A DNA stretch of 64,000 bases from Runella slithyformis DSM 19594 (GTDB lineage Bacteria; Bacteroidota; Bacteroidia; Cytophagales; Spirosomataceae). A program made the translations under genes and the position numbers. Below are positions 16,978 to 26,314 of the stretch, one piece after another. Position 1 is the stretch's first letter. Each line of letters opens with the position of its first letter. The stretch covers positions 62,001 to 126,000 of the forward strand of contig NC_015703.1 in NCBI RefSeq assembly GCF_000218895.1, in the 5' to 3' direction. Below the pieces are notes generated by a model. It had not been told where the DNA came from. It was given only the letters and a program-made list of their open reading frames with translations, and searched no databases.

Positions 16978-16995
16978 ACAAAAATGTCGAAAATT

Positions 16996-17066
16996 AATGT
17001 CGGCAAGGGCTGGAAGGGAAACGTCGACGAGGTTTTGAACGGGGGCGCCCAGCCCTCGCCGACGTT
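16996..17066. terminator. Long bidirectional hairpin between the hypothetical gene and ychF
   Basis: 18-bp arms (16996-17013 and 17049-17066) with two G-U positions and a 35-base loop, placed between convergent gene ends. There is no clear T run on either side, so it may be a dispersed palindromic element serving as terminator. Confidence 0.55.
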
Positions 17067-17070
17067 GTCA

Positions 17071-18168
17071 TTAGACGTTAAAACGGAAGTGCATGATATC
17101 TCCATCCTGCACCACGTATTCTTTTCCTTCCACCGAAATTTTGCCCGCATCACGACAGGCAGCTTCGGTTTTGTATTTTTCGTAGTCGCTCAGTTTTATC
17201 ACTTCCGCGCGAATAAATCCTTTTTCAAAGTCCGTGTGAATCACCCCGGCCGCCTGCGGCGCTTTCCAGCCCCGCTGAATGGTCCACGCCCGTACTTCTT
17301 TGACACCTGCCGTAAAGTAAGTAATCAGGTTCAGGATATGATACGATGCCCGAATCAATCGGTTGAGTCCGGATTCTTTCAGTCCGTATTCTTCCAAAAA
17401 TACTGCCCGCTCTTCCGGGTCTTCCATTTCGGCAATTTCTGATTCAATGGCAGCACACAGTACGATCACATCCGCATTTTCTTCGGCAACAGCTGCCTTC
17501 AATTGATCCACGTATTCATTGCCGTTGATAATCGCGCTTTCGTCCACATTGGCCACGTAGATGACGGGCTTAATGGTGAGCAATTGTAAGTCGGCAATGG
17601 CCGCTTTTTCTTCTTCCGTGAGGCCAACGGCACGCACGCTTTTCCCCTGCAACAACGCATTTTTGACCCGGGTAATGATCTCAAGCTCCACTTTAGCCTT
17701 GGCATCTCCCACCCGAGCGGATTTTTCGACGCGTGCAAATTTTTTCTCAATGGATTCCAAATCCTTCAATTGAAGCTCCAGATCAATGATCTCCTTATCA
17801 CTGACCGGATTAACGCGCCCTTCTACGTGGACGATGTTATCATCGGCAAAGCAGCGCACCACGTGAATGATCGCGTCCACTTCCCGAATATTAGCCAAAA
17901 ATTGATTTCCCAGTCCCTGCCCTTTGCTGGCACCGCGTACCAGCCCGGCAATATCAACGATTTCGACGATGGTAGGCACCATCCGCTGGGGCTTCACCAG
18001 GCCTTCCAGAATTTGCATCCGTTCGTCGGGCACTTCCACCACGCCTACGTTGGGTTCAATGGTACAGAAGGGATAATTGGCTGCTTCAGCCTTTGCACTT
18101 GATAATGCACTAAACAAGGTGGATTTGCCCACATTAGGCAATCCGACAATACCGCATTGGAGAGACAT
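17071..18168 (-). CDS. ychF: Redox-regulated ribosome-binding ATPase YchF (OLA1 family)
   Basis: A 365-residue Obg-like P-loop NTPase of the normal YchF length. G1 is GLPNVGKST at 9-17, followed by the conserved YPFCTIEPNVG switch-I region, DIAGLVRGASKGQGLGNQFL (G3 region), a NVDE in place of NKxD that explains ATP preference, a coiled-coil insertion (about 130-200) and a C-terminal TGS domain (FRAEVIKLSDYEKYK). YchF binds ribosomes and is linked to stress responses. It is cytoplasmic and appears to be a single transcription unit. Confidence 0.96.
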   Translation of the reverse strand: MSLQCGIVGLPNVGKSTLFSALSSAKAEAANYPFCTIEPNVGVVEVPDERMQILEGLVKPQRMVPTIVEIVDIAGLVRGASKGQGLGNQFLANIREVDAIIHVVRCFADDNIVHVEGRVNPVSDKEIIDLELQLKDLESIEKKFARVEKSARVGDAKAKVELEIITRVKNALLQGKSVRAVGLTEEEKAAIADLQLLTIKPVIYVANVDESAIINGNEYVDQLKAAVAEENADVIVLCAAIESEIAEMEDPEERAVFLEEYGLKESGLNRLIRASYHILNLITYFTAGVKEVRAWTIQRGWKAPQAAGVIHTDFEKGFIRAEVIKLSDYEKYKTEAACRDAGKISVEGKEYVVQDGDIMHFRFNV

Positions 18169-18342
18169 TCCGGGAGTTTTTAGTTTTTAGTTGCCGGTTT
18201 GGCAGGTAAGTAATAAAGATGACATACCGTTTTTCTTCATCTCATATCAACAGACACACCTTATCGGTCACAAACAATGATTAGGCTCACATGTGTGAGG
18301 GCGCAAAATTAGTATAATTAGGCGTACCTACAAAACCAAAAG

Positions 18343-18364
18343 GCCTCCGGCAAGTACCGGAGGC
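18343..18364 (-). terminator. Rho-independent terminator of the PUR-family gene
   Basis: Perfect 8-bp stem GCCTCCGG / CCGGAGGC with a 6-base loop; on the minus strand it is followed by a CTTTTGGTTTT tract, 31 bases after the stop of the PUR-family gene. Confidence 0.8.
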
Positions 18365-18394
18365 AAGGCGTTGGATAGTATTATAAAACAGGCA

Positions 18395-18715
18395 TTACTC
18401 CCACTTCAGATCGCTACCGCTGTAATCTTCTTCCTCGCGCACAGCGTACTGTGAGAAATCAATATTCGGCATTAATTCTGTTTTGATGTGATTTACCGTA
18501 TCCTGAAGAGCATCCACAAACTTATCGAAGTCTTCTTTGTAGAGAAACATCTTGTGTTTTTCATAAGCAAACCCGTCTCCCTGCGGAAAACGGCGACTCT
18601 CGGTGATTGTCAGGTAATAATCATTGGAACGAGTCGAACGTACATCAAAAAAGTAAGTTCTTTTACCGGCTTTTACGCGCTTTGAGTAGATTTTTTCTCT
18701 GTCTTTGTCTTCCAC
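18395..18715 (-). CDS. PUR-family DNA/RNA-binding protein (DUF3276)
   Basis: A 106-residue protein of the Bacteroidota PUR (DUF3276) family. It has the PUR-type repeat opening KIYSKRVKAGKRTYFFDVRSTRSNDYYLTITESRR (about 9-43, cited by position) with alternating basic and aromatic residues on beta strands, then a helix (KEDFDKFVDALQDTVNHIK). The acidic tail EEEDYSGSDLKWE is family-typical. By homology it binds single-stranded nucleic acid; its cellular role in these bacteria is not established. It has its own terminator and faces away from rlpA. Confidence 0.92.
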   Translation of the reverse strand: MEDKDREKIYSKRVKAGKRTYFFDVRSTRSNDYYLTITESRRFPQGDGFAYEKHKMFLYKEDFDKFVDALQDTVNHIKTELMPNIDFSQYAVREEEDYSGSDLKWE

Positions 18716-18840
18716 TATACTTGGTAGGTTTAGAGTTTAATCAAACGCTAAAGTACATGTTTTGTTGCTGCCTTTCAAAATTTTTTCAAAATAAAGTTAG
18801 CACCTTTTACGTTATTAAAAACATGCCTTTTAAAATAGGT

Positions 18841-18871
18841 TTTGTAAAAAACATAGATTATATTAAATTTG
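18841..18871 (+). promoter_or_regulatory. Bacteroidota-type promoter for rlpA
   Basis: TTTG at 18841-18844, a 19-base spacer and TAAATTTG at 18864-18871, an exact match to both boxes. Transcription would start near 18878, about 105 bases before the ATG at 18984. Confidence 0.75.
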
Positions 18872-18983
18872 TGGCTAATTATCAACCTATAACCGTTCTA
18901 TAGGTTGCATTTTTTTGAGTAGGCTTCGAGGTGAAAGCTCTATAGAAACCATTCTTTAAGTGGAAATAAACCCGAAAAACCCT

Positions 18984-19430
18984 ATGTATTCTACTGCATT
19001 TTATTTAGTTTTACTGCTGTCGTTTTTTACATTAAATTCTGCCTCAGCGCAAATGTTGGGCAAAGAAGAAGAAGGGAAAGCATCTTTTTACAACAAAATG
19101 TTTGACGGTCGGCAGACCGCTTCCGGCGAAAAATTTGACCAAAAAGAGTTGACCGCCGCGCATCGTTCACTTCCTATCAACACAATGATCGAAGTAACGA
19201 ATTTATCAAACAATAAATCGGTGGTTGTACGAGTTAATGACCGAGGCCCTTTTCATCATAAACGCCTGATCGACCTGACCCGCGCTGCGGCAGAACACCT
19301 GGGATTTATTCAGACCGGCATTGCGTCAGTCAAGCTCAGGGTAGTTGGCATGGAAGGAATGATATTGCTGGGAAATAACGAAATCATTACTGACTCGGGA
19401 GATATTATTGAAAAGGCCAACAAACTTTAA
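18984..19430 (+). CDS. rlpA: Septal ring lytic transglycosylase RlpA-family protein
   Basis: A 148-residue exported protein. Residues 1-23 form a signal peptide ending SASAQ. The rest is one double-psi beta-barrel of the RlpA type: GKASFYNKMFDGRQTASGE (about 33-51), TAAHRSLPINTMIEVTNL, and VVVRVNDRGPFHHKRLIDL with the D-R-G-P-F active-site region. RlpA enzymes cut denuded glycan strands of peptidoglycan. No SPOR domain is present, which is common for the short Bacteroidota forms. The ATG at 18984 is preferred to the GTG at 18960 because it begins the signal peptide. The DUF58 gene follows after 19 bases. Confidence 0.9.
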   Translation: MYSTAFYLVLLLSFFTLNSASAQMLGKEEEGKASFYNKMFDGRQTASGEKFDQKELTAAHRSLPINTMIEVTNLSNNKSVVVRVNDRGPFHHKRLIDLTRAAAEHLGFIQTGIASVKLRVVGMEGMILLGNNEIITDSGDIIEKANKL

Positions 19431-19449
19431 CCTTTTTTAATCACTGCCA

Positions 19450-20364
19450 ATGAGCACACGTACTTTAGATGTTGCACGGGTTAGACAATACGGTAACCTT
19501 GAGTTTTTGGCTCGGCAGTTGGTAGAAGGTTTTATCACCGGCCTTCACAAATCCCCTTTTCACGGCTTCTCGGTCGAATTTGCCGAACACCGCCTTTACA
19601 ATACGGGCGAAACTACCCGGCATATTGACTGGAAAGTGTACGGCAAGACCGACCGCCTGTTTGTCAAACGCTACGAAGAGGAGACCAATCTCCGCTGCCA
19701 TTTATTGATAGACACCTCGTCGTCAATGTACTATCCGGAGCCCAATCACGACAAGATCACGTTCAGCGCGATGGCGGCGGCCGGCATTGCCAATCTGCTG
19801 CAACGCCAGAAAGACGCCGTGAGCCTTTGCACGTTTTCGGATGTCATTGAAATACAGACGCCTATCAAGTCTACGCCTTCGCACGTCCACAAGATATTTC
19901 TGGATCTGGAAAGCATTCTCCAAAAGCCCAAAGACCTGCGCAAGACTGCCGTAGCGGATGTACTGCACCTGATCGCCGAAAAGATCCATAAACGCTCGTT
20001 GGTGGTTATTTTCAGCGATATGTTTGAAGATATCCATCAAACCGATCGCATTTTTTCGGCCATGCAGCACCTGCGCCATAACCTTCATGAAGTGTTGCTG
20101 TTTCATGTCACCGACCGCCGTACGGAAGAAGAATTCGCCTTTGACGACCGTCCCTATGAATTTATTGACCTCGAATCGGGTGAAAAAGTAAAGGTACAGC
20201 CCGGACAGGTGAAGAAACACTATCAGGAAGCGATCAAAAAATACTACCATGACTTGAAACTGAAATGCGGTCAATACAAAATTGATTTCATCGAAGCCGA
20301 CGTAGCCAAAGGCTATGACCAGATTTTGTCGGCGTATTTGGTAAAGAGAAACAAGATGCGTTGA
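19450..20364 (+). CDS. DUF58 domain-containing protein (vWA-like)
   Basis: A 304-residue soluble protein. The DUF58 hallmark GETTRHIDWKVYGKTDRLFV lies at 53-72, followed by a von Willebrand A-like fold whose metal site D-T-S-S-S is at 88-92, with a later T (KTAVADVL) and D (FSDMFED). In other bacteria DUF58 proteins sit next to MoxR ATPases and act in chaperone-like assembly; no MoxR gene is in view here. The 19-base gap behind rlpA and the 51-base gap before the lipoprotein gene suggest a short envelope-related operon. Confidence 0.92.
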   Translation: MSTRTLDVARVRQYGNLEFLARQLVEGFITGLHKSPFHGFSVEFAEHRLYNTGETTRHIDWKVYGKTDRLFVKRYEEETNLRCHLLIDTSSSMYYPEPNHDKITFSAMAAAGIANLLQRQKDAVSLCTFSDVIEIQTPIKSTPSHVHKIFLDLESILQKPKDLRKTAVADVLHLIAEKIHKRSLVVIFSDMFEDIHQTDRIFSAMQHLRHNLHEVLLFHVTDRRTEEEFAFDDRPYEFIDLESGEKVKVQPGQVKKHYQEAIKKYYHDLKLKCGQYKIDFIEADVAKGYDQILSAYLVKRNKMR

Positions 20365-20415
20365 GAAGGGAAATTGTCAAAAATTTTTATTTTTGCCCTT
20401 TGCTAAACGACGAAT

Positions 20416-21570
20416 ATGAAATCCTCTTTTCCCTTTTCCCTTACCGCCCTTCTTGTTGTTACCCTTTGTTTTATTGGCTGTAAAACCGCCAAAAAAGCCT
20501 TTAAACGCGGTGATTATGAAGAATCCGTCCTCCGCGCGGCCGATAAACTCCGAGACAGTCCCACGAATTCATCCGCAGCCGATATTCTTCGGCAAGCCTA
20601 TCCACTGGCTTTACAGCAAAACCTGGACGATGTGGCCCGTTATCAAAACGCTCCCGAAGCTTTTCATTTTGAACCTGTGGTCGATGCCTACGTGCGTCTC
20701 AACCGTTTGTATGACGCCCTGCGCCGATGCCCCGCCTGTGAGCGCCTCGTGACGGTCCGGAATTTTATCCCTGAAGAACGGGAGGCCCGTGAAAAAGCCG
20801 CGACCGAACGATACGAGGCGGGAATGGTTTCAATGCGAAATAAAGAAAATCGCCAGATGGCGCGTCAGGCGTATGAGCATTTTGAAAGCGCCAATGCGCT
20901 GCTGGGCGGCTTCCGTAACGTGCAGTCGATGTTGGATGAATCCTATGAATATGCTTCCTTCAAAGTAGTGGTCGAGCAGGTATCGGTCACCTCGCGGGCA
21001 TATCAATTGAGCAACGAATACTTCCAGAATAAGGTCAACGAATTTTTACAAACCAATAAGCGCCTGAATAAGTTTGTTCGGTTTTACTCCCCGCAGGAAG
21101 CGTCTTCGACCCGTCTCAGACCCGACCACGTGATCAAGCTTGAATTTGATGATTTTGTGGTAGGCCAAACCCTCATTCAGTCCAACACCGACGTAGTCAC
21201 CAGCAAGGACTCCGTAAAAGTGGGCGAAACGACGGTCAACGGCAAGAAAATAGCCGTGTATAACAAAGTTACGGCCAAATTGACCCGTACCCGCAAATCG
21301 GTCCTCTCGTCGGGATTGCTGGACATGCAGGTCATGGACTTCCGCAACAAGTCGGTGGTAACGCAGGAGAAATTCCGCGGTGACTTTACGTGGGTATGCG
21401 AATGGGCCAATTTTAACGGAGATGAACGTGCATTGACCGCGGACCAAAAACGCATGTGTGACGTTCGTGAACTCAATCCCCCTCCGCCTCAGCAGCTTTT
21501 TATTGAGTTCAGCAAGCCGATCTATGACCGTTTGACGAGCAAAATTCGGGATTATTATAGAAATTATTGA
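20416..21570 (+). CDS. Lipoprotein with TPR-like N-terminal half, unknown function
   Basis: A 384-residue lipoprotein: signal peptide with lipobox F-I-G-C (Cys22). Residues about 25-175 are helical with repeat character (AFKRGDYEESVLRAADKL, QMARQAYEHFESANALL), resembling tetratricopeptide units; the second half is beta-rich (VIKLEFDDFVVGQTLIQS, KIAVYNKVTAKLTRTRKSVLSSG) and ends near the outer membrane-type tail. I do not recognise a characterised family. It is the last gene of a run rlpA-DUF58-lipoprotein and is followed by a strong terminator. Confidence 0.82.
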   Translation: MKSSFPFSLTALLVVTLCFIGCKTAKKAFKRGDYEESVLRAADKLRDSPTNSSAADILRQAYPLALQQNLDDVARYQNAPEAFHFEPVVDAYVRLNRLYDALRRCPACERLVTVRNFIPEEREAREKAATERYEAGMVSMRNKENRQMARQAYEHFESANALLGGFRNVQSMLDESYEYASFKVVVEQVSVTSRAYQLSNEYFQNKVNEFLQTNKRLNKFVRFYSPQEASSTRLRPDHVIKLEFDDFVVGQTLIQSNTDVVTSKDSVKVGETTVNGKKIAVYNKVTAKLTRTRKSVLSSGLLDMQVMDFRNKSVVTQEKFRGDFTWVCEWANFNGDERALTADQKRMCDVRELNPPPPQQLFIEFSKPIYDRLTSKIRDYYRNY

Positions 21571-21613
21571 GAAGACCCTTTATTATCTCTGAAGATCGCC
21601 TTCGTTACTTTTA

Positions 21614-21656
21614 CTGAACCCCTTTGGAAATCGTATACATTTCCAAGGGGGTTCAG
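21614..21656 (+). terminator. Rho-independent terminator
   Basis: 18-bp stem CTGAACCCC...GGAAAT / ATTTCC...GGGGGTTCAG with one G-U and a 7-base loop, followed by TATTTTTT. Confidence 0.9.
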
Positions 21657-21684
21657 TATTTTTTAACTGGCTCATGCAACCGCG

Positions 21685-22881
21685 CTAGATTTTCAGTTTG
21701 ATATTCATTCTTCCCAAAACCGTCGCAATACCGATCACGATAAAGGCATACACCAACGATTTGATAAGCCCAATGAGTCCAAATTTCAGGACTTCCGGCA
21801 ACGCAAAAGGCAACAGATTAGCCACGCTGTAATACACGTACGGAATCAGATAACAGGTTAGCGTAGCGGTGCCGGCTGCCTTGATGGGCGTAAACCATTG
21901 GGCTTTTCCGCGCAGATCCACCCAAAAATAGATGACAGCAAACAACATAAAGGCAATGCCACTGCAAAGAAACACCCACGTAGGCGTCGCCTGAATTTTG
22001 GAAATAATAAAGAAGTTCCGCAAAAGCAGTCCTATCAGCACTAATGATACCCCAATGCTTGTAAAAATAGACGGGACGTGCGTTCGTTTATTTTTTTTGT
22101 ACAACCATTCCATCAATAAGGTGGCCAACAACCCCAGCATGGCAAAGGCATGAAAAGCGCCGTTTCCCAAGATCCAATCACTCGGTCCGGAAGGCCAAAT
22201 CGCTTTCGGCCAGCCCACATGACCGGCAATGGTACACAAAGAAAACAAAGCCCCCGCAAGCATGAGCCAAGTTGAGTTTTGGTAAGCAAACAGATAAATA
22301 AGCGCGCAGGTAAGATACGTCCAGCCGATAAGGCCCAGGATTCCCCACCACTGCGGCCGCATGCCGGTAAGCGCCTCCGCTTCACCTCCCCGGAAGATAA
22401 GGGCTAAATAGGCCAGTAGCGCGACGCCTGCTACCTGCAATCCCATAAAAATATACTTTTGCAGAGCGTCTGTTTTAGGATAGACGTTCCAGATCAGAAA
22501 AAAACCGACCACCATCAGGATCTGAAACCATTCGCTTCGCATCCCCGTTGCCTGCGCATTAAGTTCCGGAATATTGACGGTAAAAATCCCCATCACGATC
22601 AATGCAACGGAACGCAAAATAATGTGTCGAACAATCTGCCAACGGGTATCCCCTTTGGCAATACGATTCTGAACGGCAAAGGGAATCGCCATGCCGAGAA
22701 TAAACAGGAAGCAGGGAAAGATAATATCTGAAAATCCCAGAAAATCTTCTTCTGCTTTGGCGTGTTCGAGCCAATAGGGAATGCCGGACAATGACCAGAA
22801 ATCATTCACAAAAATCATGAGCAGCATGGTCAGGGCACGAAAAGCATCAATGGAGGGTACTCGTTTTAGGGTAATTTGCAC
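21685..22881 (-). CDS. Heparan-alpha-glucosaminide N-acetyltransferase-like membrane protein (DUF5009/COG4299)
   Basis: A 398-residue integral membrane protein with about 10-11 spans. The N-terminus RVPSIDAFRALTMLLMIFVND and the following FSDIIFPCFLFILGMAIPFA are hallmarks of the HGSNAT/DUF5009 acyltransferase group, which carries acetyl groups across a membrane to a sugar amine. The length fits the bacterial members. The first codon is GTG at 22881; no in-frame ATG lies nearby upstream, so GTG is taken as the start. The acceptor is unknown; a glycan or cell-wall sugar is an inference. Confidence 0.88.
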   Translation of the reverse strand: MQITLKRVPSIDAFRALTMLLMIFVNDFWSLSGIPYWLEHAKAEEDFLGFSDIIFPCFLFILGMAIPFAVQNRIAKGDTRWQIVRHIILRSVALIVMGIFTVNIPELNAQATGMRSEWFQILMVVGFFLIWNVYPKTDALQKYIFMGLQVAGVALLAYLALIFRGGEAEALTGMRPQWWGILGLIGWTYLTCALIYLFAYQNSTWLMLAGALFSLCTIAGHVGWPKAIWPSGPSDWILGNGAFHAFAMLGLLATLLMEWLYKKNKRTHVPSIFTSIGVSLVLIGLLLRNFFIISKIQATPTWVFLCSGIAFMLFAVIYFWVDLRGKAQWFTPIKAAGTATLTCYLIPYVYYSVANLLPFALPEVLKFGLIGLIKSLVYAFIVIGIATVLGRMNIKLKI

Positions 22882-23294
22882 AGCAAATAAGATAAAAGGG
22901 TTTGATCTGAAAAAAGGCCATTATTGAAGGCCCCACAAAATGATCTGCGGTATGAGTCTGTTCTTACTCTATCTCAGCAGGCCGTAGATCATTTTCTTTT
23001 CTTCTTTTTGCGATAAAGCACCACTTTAAAAAAACTTATACTCAACTGAAAGTGGTTTGTAATAAACCTGTGAGGTCTTGTATTGGCAACCAATCCCTTA
23101 AAAAGTTTATCAGTTGCAAATCTCATAGGTTTTAGTATTGAACGGACTTCAAACTGATATTTAGGATTAACATGGAAATGAGCATGTTTTGCTGTCGAGG
23201 GGCCAATTATTCATTGATAAACTTTATGTACTTCAGCACAAAGAAGTCCCAATGCAAGCCCTAAGGAAAGTAAACTATCTCCGGTTAACCTTTG
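22882..23294. other. Gene-free stretch with two inverted repeats
   Basis: 413 bases between two minus-strand genes. It holds an inverted repeat of 14-bp arms with one G-U (22937-22950 / 22982-22995, AAAATGATCTGCGG type) and an imperfect one (23064-23075 / 23121-23132, AAACCTGTGAGG type). Neither has a good minus-strand T run; they look like dispersed palindromic elements or weak terminators of the upstream amylase gene. No credible ORF. Confidence 0.5.
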
Positions 23295-25115
23295 TCATTT
23301 AGGGACTTTTATCTCAAAGATCCGAACGCTGTTCTCACTCATCATTACGGGCACTCCGGTTGTCGCTTCAACGGTCATGGTTTGAGGATGATGAAAAATC
23401 TCTTTCAGGCTATACTTTCCGGTAGGTGAAAGACCCATTGTTTCCCACGCGTGAGCGGGAATGCTGACGGTCGTTTGCATACCGTTCTGCAAATCAAAAT
23501 TACACACGATCAATAGCTTCTGCTTGTCGGTATGACGCAGATACGCATAGTGTTTGGCAGCGTTGTAGCCCGCACGCTGTCCGTTGTTATTGGCATATTG
23601 CAAATCGTAGAACGCGCCGTTTCGGACGGCATCGCTGCCATTCACCAAGGCCAGCAGGTCAGCATAAAAACCGCGCAGTTTTTTTTGTTCTTCGTTGAGC
23701 TTTCCGCCGTCAAATTTTCCGCCGTTGACCCACGCCTGATATTCGGGTACGCCCCAATAGTCAAACATGGTCGTTCGGCCGTCGTCACCCGAAAAGCCTT
23801 CGGCAACGGTGGGAGTCACGCCCACTTCCTGCCCGAAATACAGCATCAACGGCCCGGAATGTAACGTTGCCGACACCACCATCGCAGGGATAGCATAAAA
23901 CGGATTTTTGGCAAAGTACTTGGAAGCAATGCGATGCTCGTCATGGTTTTCCAAAAAGCGTACCATTCGATTGGCAAAATCGCCCGATTCCTGCTGCCAT
24001 ACCCGCGTAATATCGGCAGTATGCCCGTGCCCTTCCATGAGGCGTCGCAGCGAATCGTAGAGACCGACTTTATCGTAAAGGTAATCAAACTTTCCGTTAA
24101 AAAGGTAATTGCGATACTCGGCAGGATTGTAGATCTCAGCCACAAATATGAGATCGGGATTTACTTTTTTTACTTCGGGAATCACCCATCCCCAAAATTC
24201 AAACGGCACCATTTCAGCCATATCGCACCGAAAACCGTCAACGCCTTTGGCCGCCCAATACAGCAGGATATCCCGCATTTTGAGCCAGGTATTCGGAATC
24301 GGGTTAAAATGTTTACGGCGGTGGTTGAGGTAATCGACCCCATAATTCAGTTTCACGGTTTCAAACCAGTCATTAATACTTGGCTTAGCCGAAAAAACGT
24401 CGTTACCGGTCGCTTTAGCGGGAAATTCTTCGTACGGAACGGTGGCAATACCCGGCGGCACCGGCACATTGTCCGGCACTGAAAACTTCCGGTCGGGCAA
24501 ATAATAAAAATTGTTTTGGGGATGAAAAGCCTGATCGCGTTGGTCTTCTTCGCCAAAATCTTTCACCCCTTCGGGTTTGACGTCCGATGTATACTGCCGT
24601 GCAACGTGGTTGGGGACAAAATCAATGAGGACTTTCAGATTGGCTTTGTGTGAGCGGGCTACCAGCGCTTCAAACTCCGCCATCCGATGACGCACATCCA
24701 CCGCCAGATCGGGATTGACATCGTAGTAATCTTTGATGGCATACGGCGAGCCTGCAATCCCTTTAACAACATAAGGATTATCTTTGAGAATACCGTAGGC
24801 CGAATAATCGGTCATGGTCGCATGCTCGATCACACCCGTGTACCAGACGTGGGAAATCCCGAATTTTTTCAGTTCTTTCAGGGCAGTATCGGTGATATCA
24901 TTAAATTTTCCGGTGCCGTTTTCGTCGCGGGTCCCGTAGAATTTGTTGGTGGTATTCAGATTTCCAAACAGGCGGGTGTAAATTTGGTACAGAACGATTT
25001 TGTCAGTTTGAGAGGAATTCATGCGCGGTGGTAATTTGGGTGACGGTTGAGCGACTACACTTGCAACAAATAAATCGGCAACAAGCCACAGTAAGGCTTT
25101 TATAGTAGTTTTCAT
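23295..25115 (-). CDS. Secreted GH13-family alpha-amylase-like glycoside hydrolase
   Basis: A 606-residue exported enzyme: signal peptide 1-22 (ending VVAQ) and a GH13 (beta/alpha)8 barrel. Conserved regions are DFVPNH (about 164-169), GVDGFRCDMAE with nucleophile D298, FVAEI with acid/base E327 and LENHDEHR with transition-state stabiliser D392. A C-terminal beta domain covers about 490-606. It acts on alpha-glucans outside the cytoplasm, most likely in the periplasm or on the surface; hydrolase versus transglycosidase cannot be told. It is monocistronic, without an adjoining SusCD pair. Confidence 0.93.
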   Translation of the reverse strand: MKTTIKALLWLVADLFVASVVAQPSPKLPPRMNSSQTDKIVLYQIYTRLFGNLNTTNKFYGTRDENGTGKFNDITDTALKELKKFGISHVWYTGVIEHATMTDYSAYGILKDNPYVVKGIAGSPYAIKDYYDVNPDLAVDVRHRMAEFEALVARSHKANLKVLIDFVPNHVARQYTSDVKPEGVKDFGEEDQRDQAFHPQNNFYYLPDRKFSVPDNVPVPPGIATVPYEEFPAKATGNDVFSAKPSINDWFETVKLNYGVDYLNHRRKHFNPIPNTWLKMRDILLYWAAKGVDGFRCDMAEMVPFEFWGWVIPEVKKVNPDLIFVAEIYNPAEYRNYLFNGKFDYLYDKVGLYDSLRRLMEGHGHTADITRVWQQESGDFANRMVRFLENHDEHRIASKYFAKNPFYAIPAMVVSATLHSGPLMLYFGQEVGVTPTVAEGFSGDDGRTTMFDYWGVPEYQAWVNGGKFDGGKLNEEQKKLRGFYADLLALVNGSDAVRNGAFYDLQYANNNGQRAGYNAAKHYAYLRHTDKQKLLIVCNFDLQNGMQTTVSIPAHAWETMGLSPTGKYSLKEIFHHPQTMTVEATTGVPVMMSENSVRIFEIKVPK

Positions 25116-25180
25116 TCATCATAGGTTAAAAAAAACAGGTACTTTTTTCAAAAATACGGGGATTCACCCATATTTGCAAC

Positions 25181-26305
25181 ATGCACAAATCGCACCCGCA
25201 CCCAAGAATTTTATTGCTCAGTACGGTTCATTCCACCTCGGATCCGCGGATTGCGGGAAAAATCGCCCCAAGTTTATCCCCGCATTTTGACGTATTTACG
25301 GCTCTATCCATTCACAAGGAAGACGACCGCCGATTCCTGCCAAACCGTCATTTCATTCCACTCCCTTATTTCCGCCGGCTCCTTTGGCGACTATTGTTGG
25401 TCCACCCGGTTGTACTTTGGAAGTTCCTGTTTATCAGGCCTCGCATCGTACATATTTTTGTGGCGGAATTGTTGCCGTTGGCTTTTATCTTTCGGTGGCT
25501 TGGGGCAGAAGTGATATACGAGGTGCAGGAGAACCTCTACAAAAAACTTCCTCTCAAATCGTACAATCGCAGCTGGGTGTTCGAGTACCTTTTTCGGTAT
25601 TTTGACCACCGGGCACGACGCCTCTTTAAATTCGTTTTTACGGAAGATGCGTACTTAAATGAGTACCGAAATCTCCAAAAGCCTTACGCCATTGTCCATA
25701 ATTTTGCCGCTTCCGAGTGGCTTTCCCGCCCTTTTCCCGTACCTGATCTACGACAACCCGCCTTTTTTTACGCCGGAGTCATCAGTTTCGAAAGGGCTTT
25801 TGACACCATGATGCGGGCGTTGGTTATCGTCAAACGCCGCTATCCGACCGTTTGCCTTCATCTCTTCGGGCATTTGCGAATTTCGCCAAAAGCTCTGAAA
25901 GCGCATCCTGCTTATCCGGCAATTCACGACAGGTTGTTTTTTCACGGCTATGTATCCCAAACAGGAGCCTTTGATTATGCAGGCAAAGCACTGGCAGGCA
26001 TTGCCCTGCTCAAACCCGTCGGCGATTACGCCGACTCGTACCCTACGAAGCTGTTTGATTATATGGCGCTGGGCCTGCCGGTCATCACGTCTGATCTGCC
26101 TTTGCTGAAAGCGGTCGTCGAGCCGGCTCAATGCGGGTTTTGCGTATCTCCTTATGATGCCGATGCCCTGGCCGACGTCATGATAGCATGCATTGAACAA
26201 CCCGAGCCACTGCGCGTCATGGGCGAAAATGGACGTAAGGCCGTTAAAGCGTCTTACAACTGGGAAAAGGAAGCGGAGAAATTAGTAGCACTGTATTTGA
26301 AATGA
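25181..26305 (+). CDS. Glycosyltransferase family 4-like protein
   Basis: A 374-residue soluble GT-B-fold enzyme. The N-domain opens with RILLLSTVHSTSDPRI, as in GT4 enzymes acting on cell-surface polysaccharides; a basic, aromatic middle section (about 60-150) may contact membrane. The nucleotide-sugar-binding C-domain shows FFYAGVISFERAFDTMM, LHLFGH, FHGYVS and SYPTKLFDYMALGLPVITSD, then LADVMIACIE and the terminal Y-N-W-E-K-E. It should transfer a sugar from a nucleotide donor to an unknown acceptor. It is alone on its strand and converges on the cytochrome oxidase gene with a gap of 9 bases. Confidence 0.9.
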   Translation: MHKSHPHPRILLLSTVHSTSDPRIAGKIAPSLSPHFDVFTALSIHKEDDRRFLPNRHFIPLPYFRRLLWRLLLVHPVVLWKFLFIRPRIVHIFVAELLPLAFIFRWLGAEVIYEVQENLYKKLPLKSYNRSWVFEYLFRYFDHRARRLFKFVFTEDAYLNEYRNLQKPYAIVHNFAASEWLSRPFPVPDLRQPAFFYAGVISFERAFDTMMRALVIVKRRYPTVCLHLFGHLRISPKALKAHPAYPAIHDRLFFHGYVSQTGAFDYAGKALAGIALLKPVGDYADSYPTKLFDYMALGLPVITSDLPLLKAVVEPAQCGFCVSPYDADALADVMIACIEQPEPLRVMGENGRKAVKASYNWEKEAEKLVALYLK

Positions 26306-26314
26306 AACGATTAT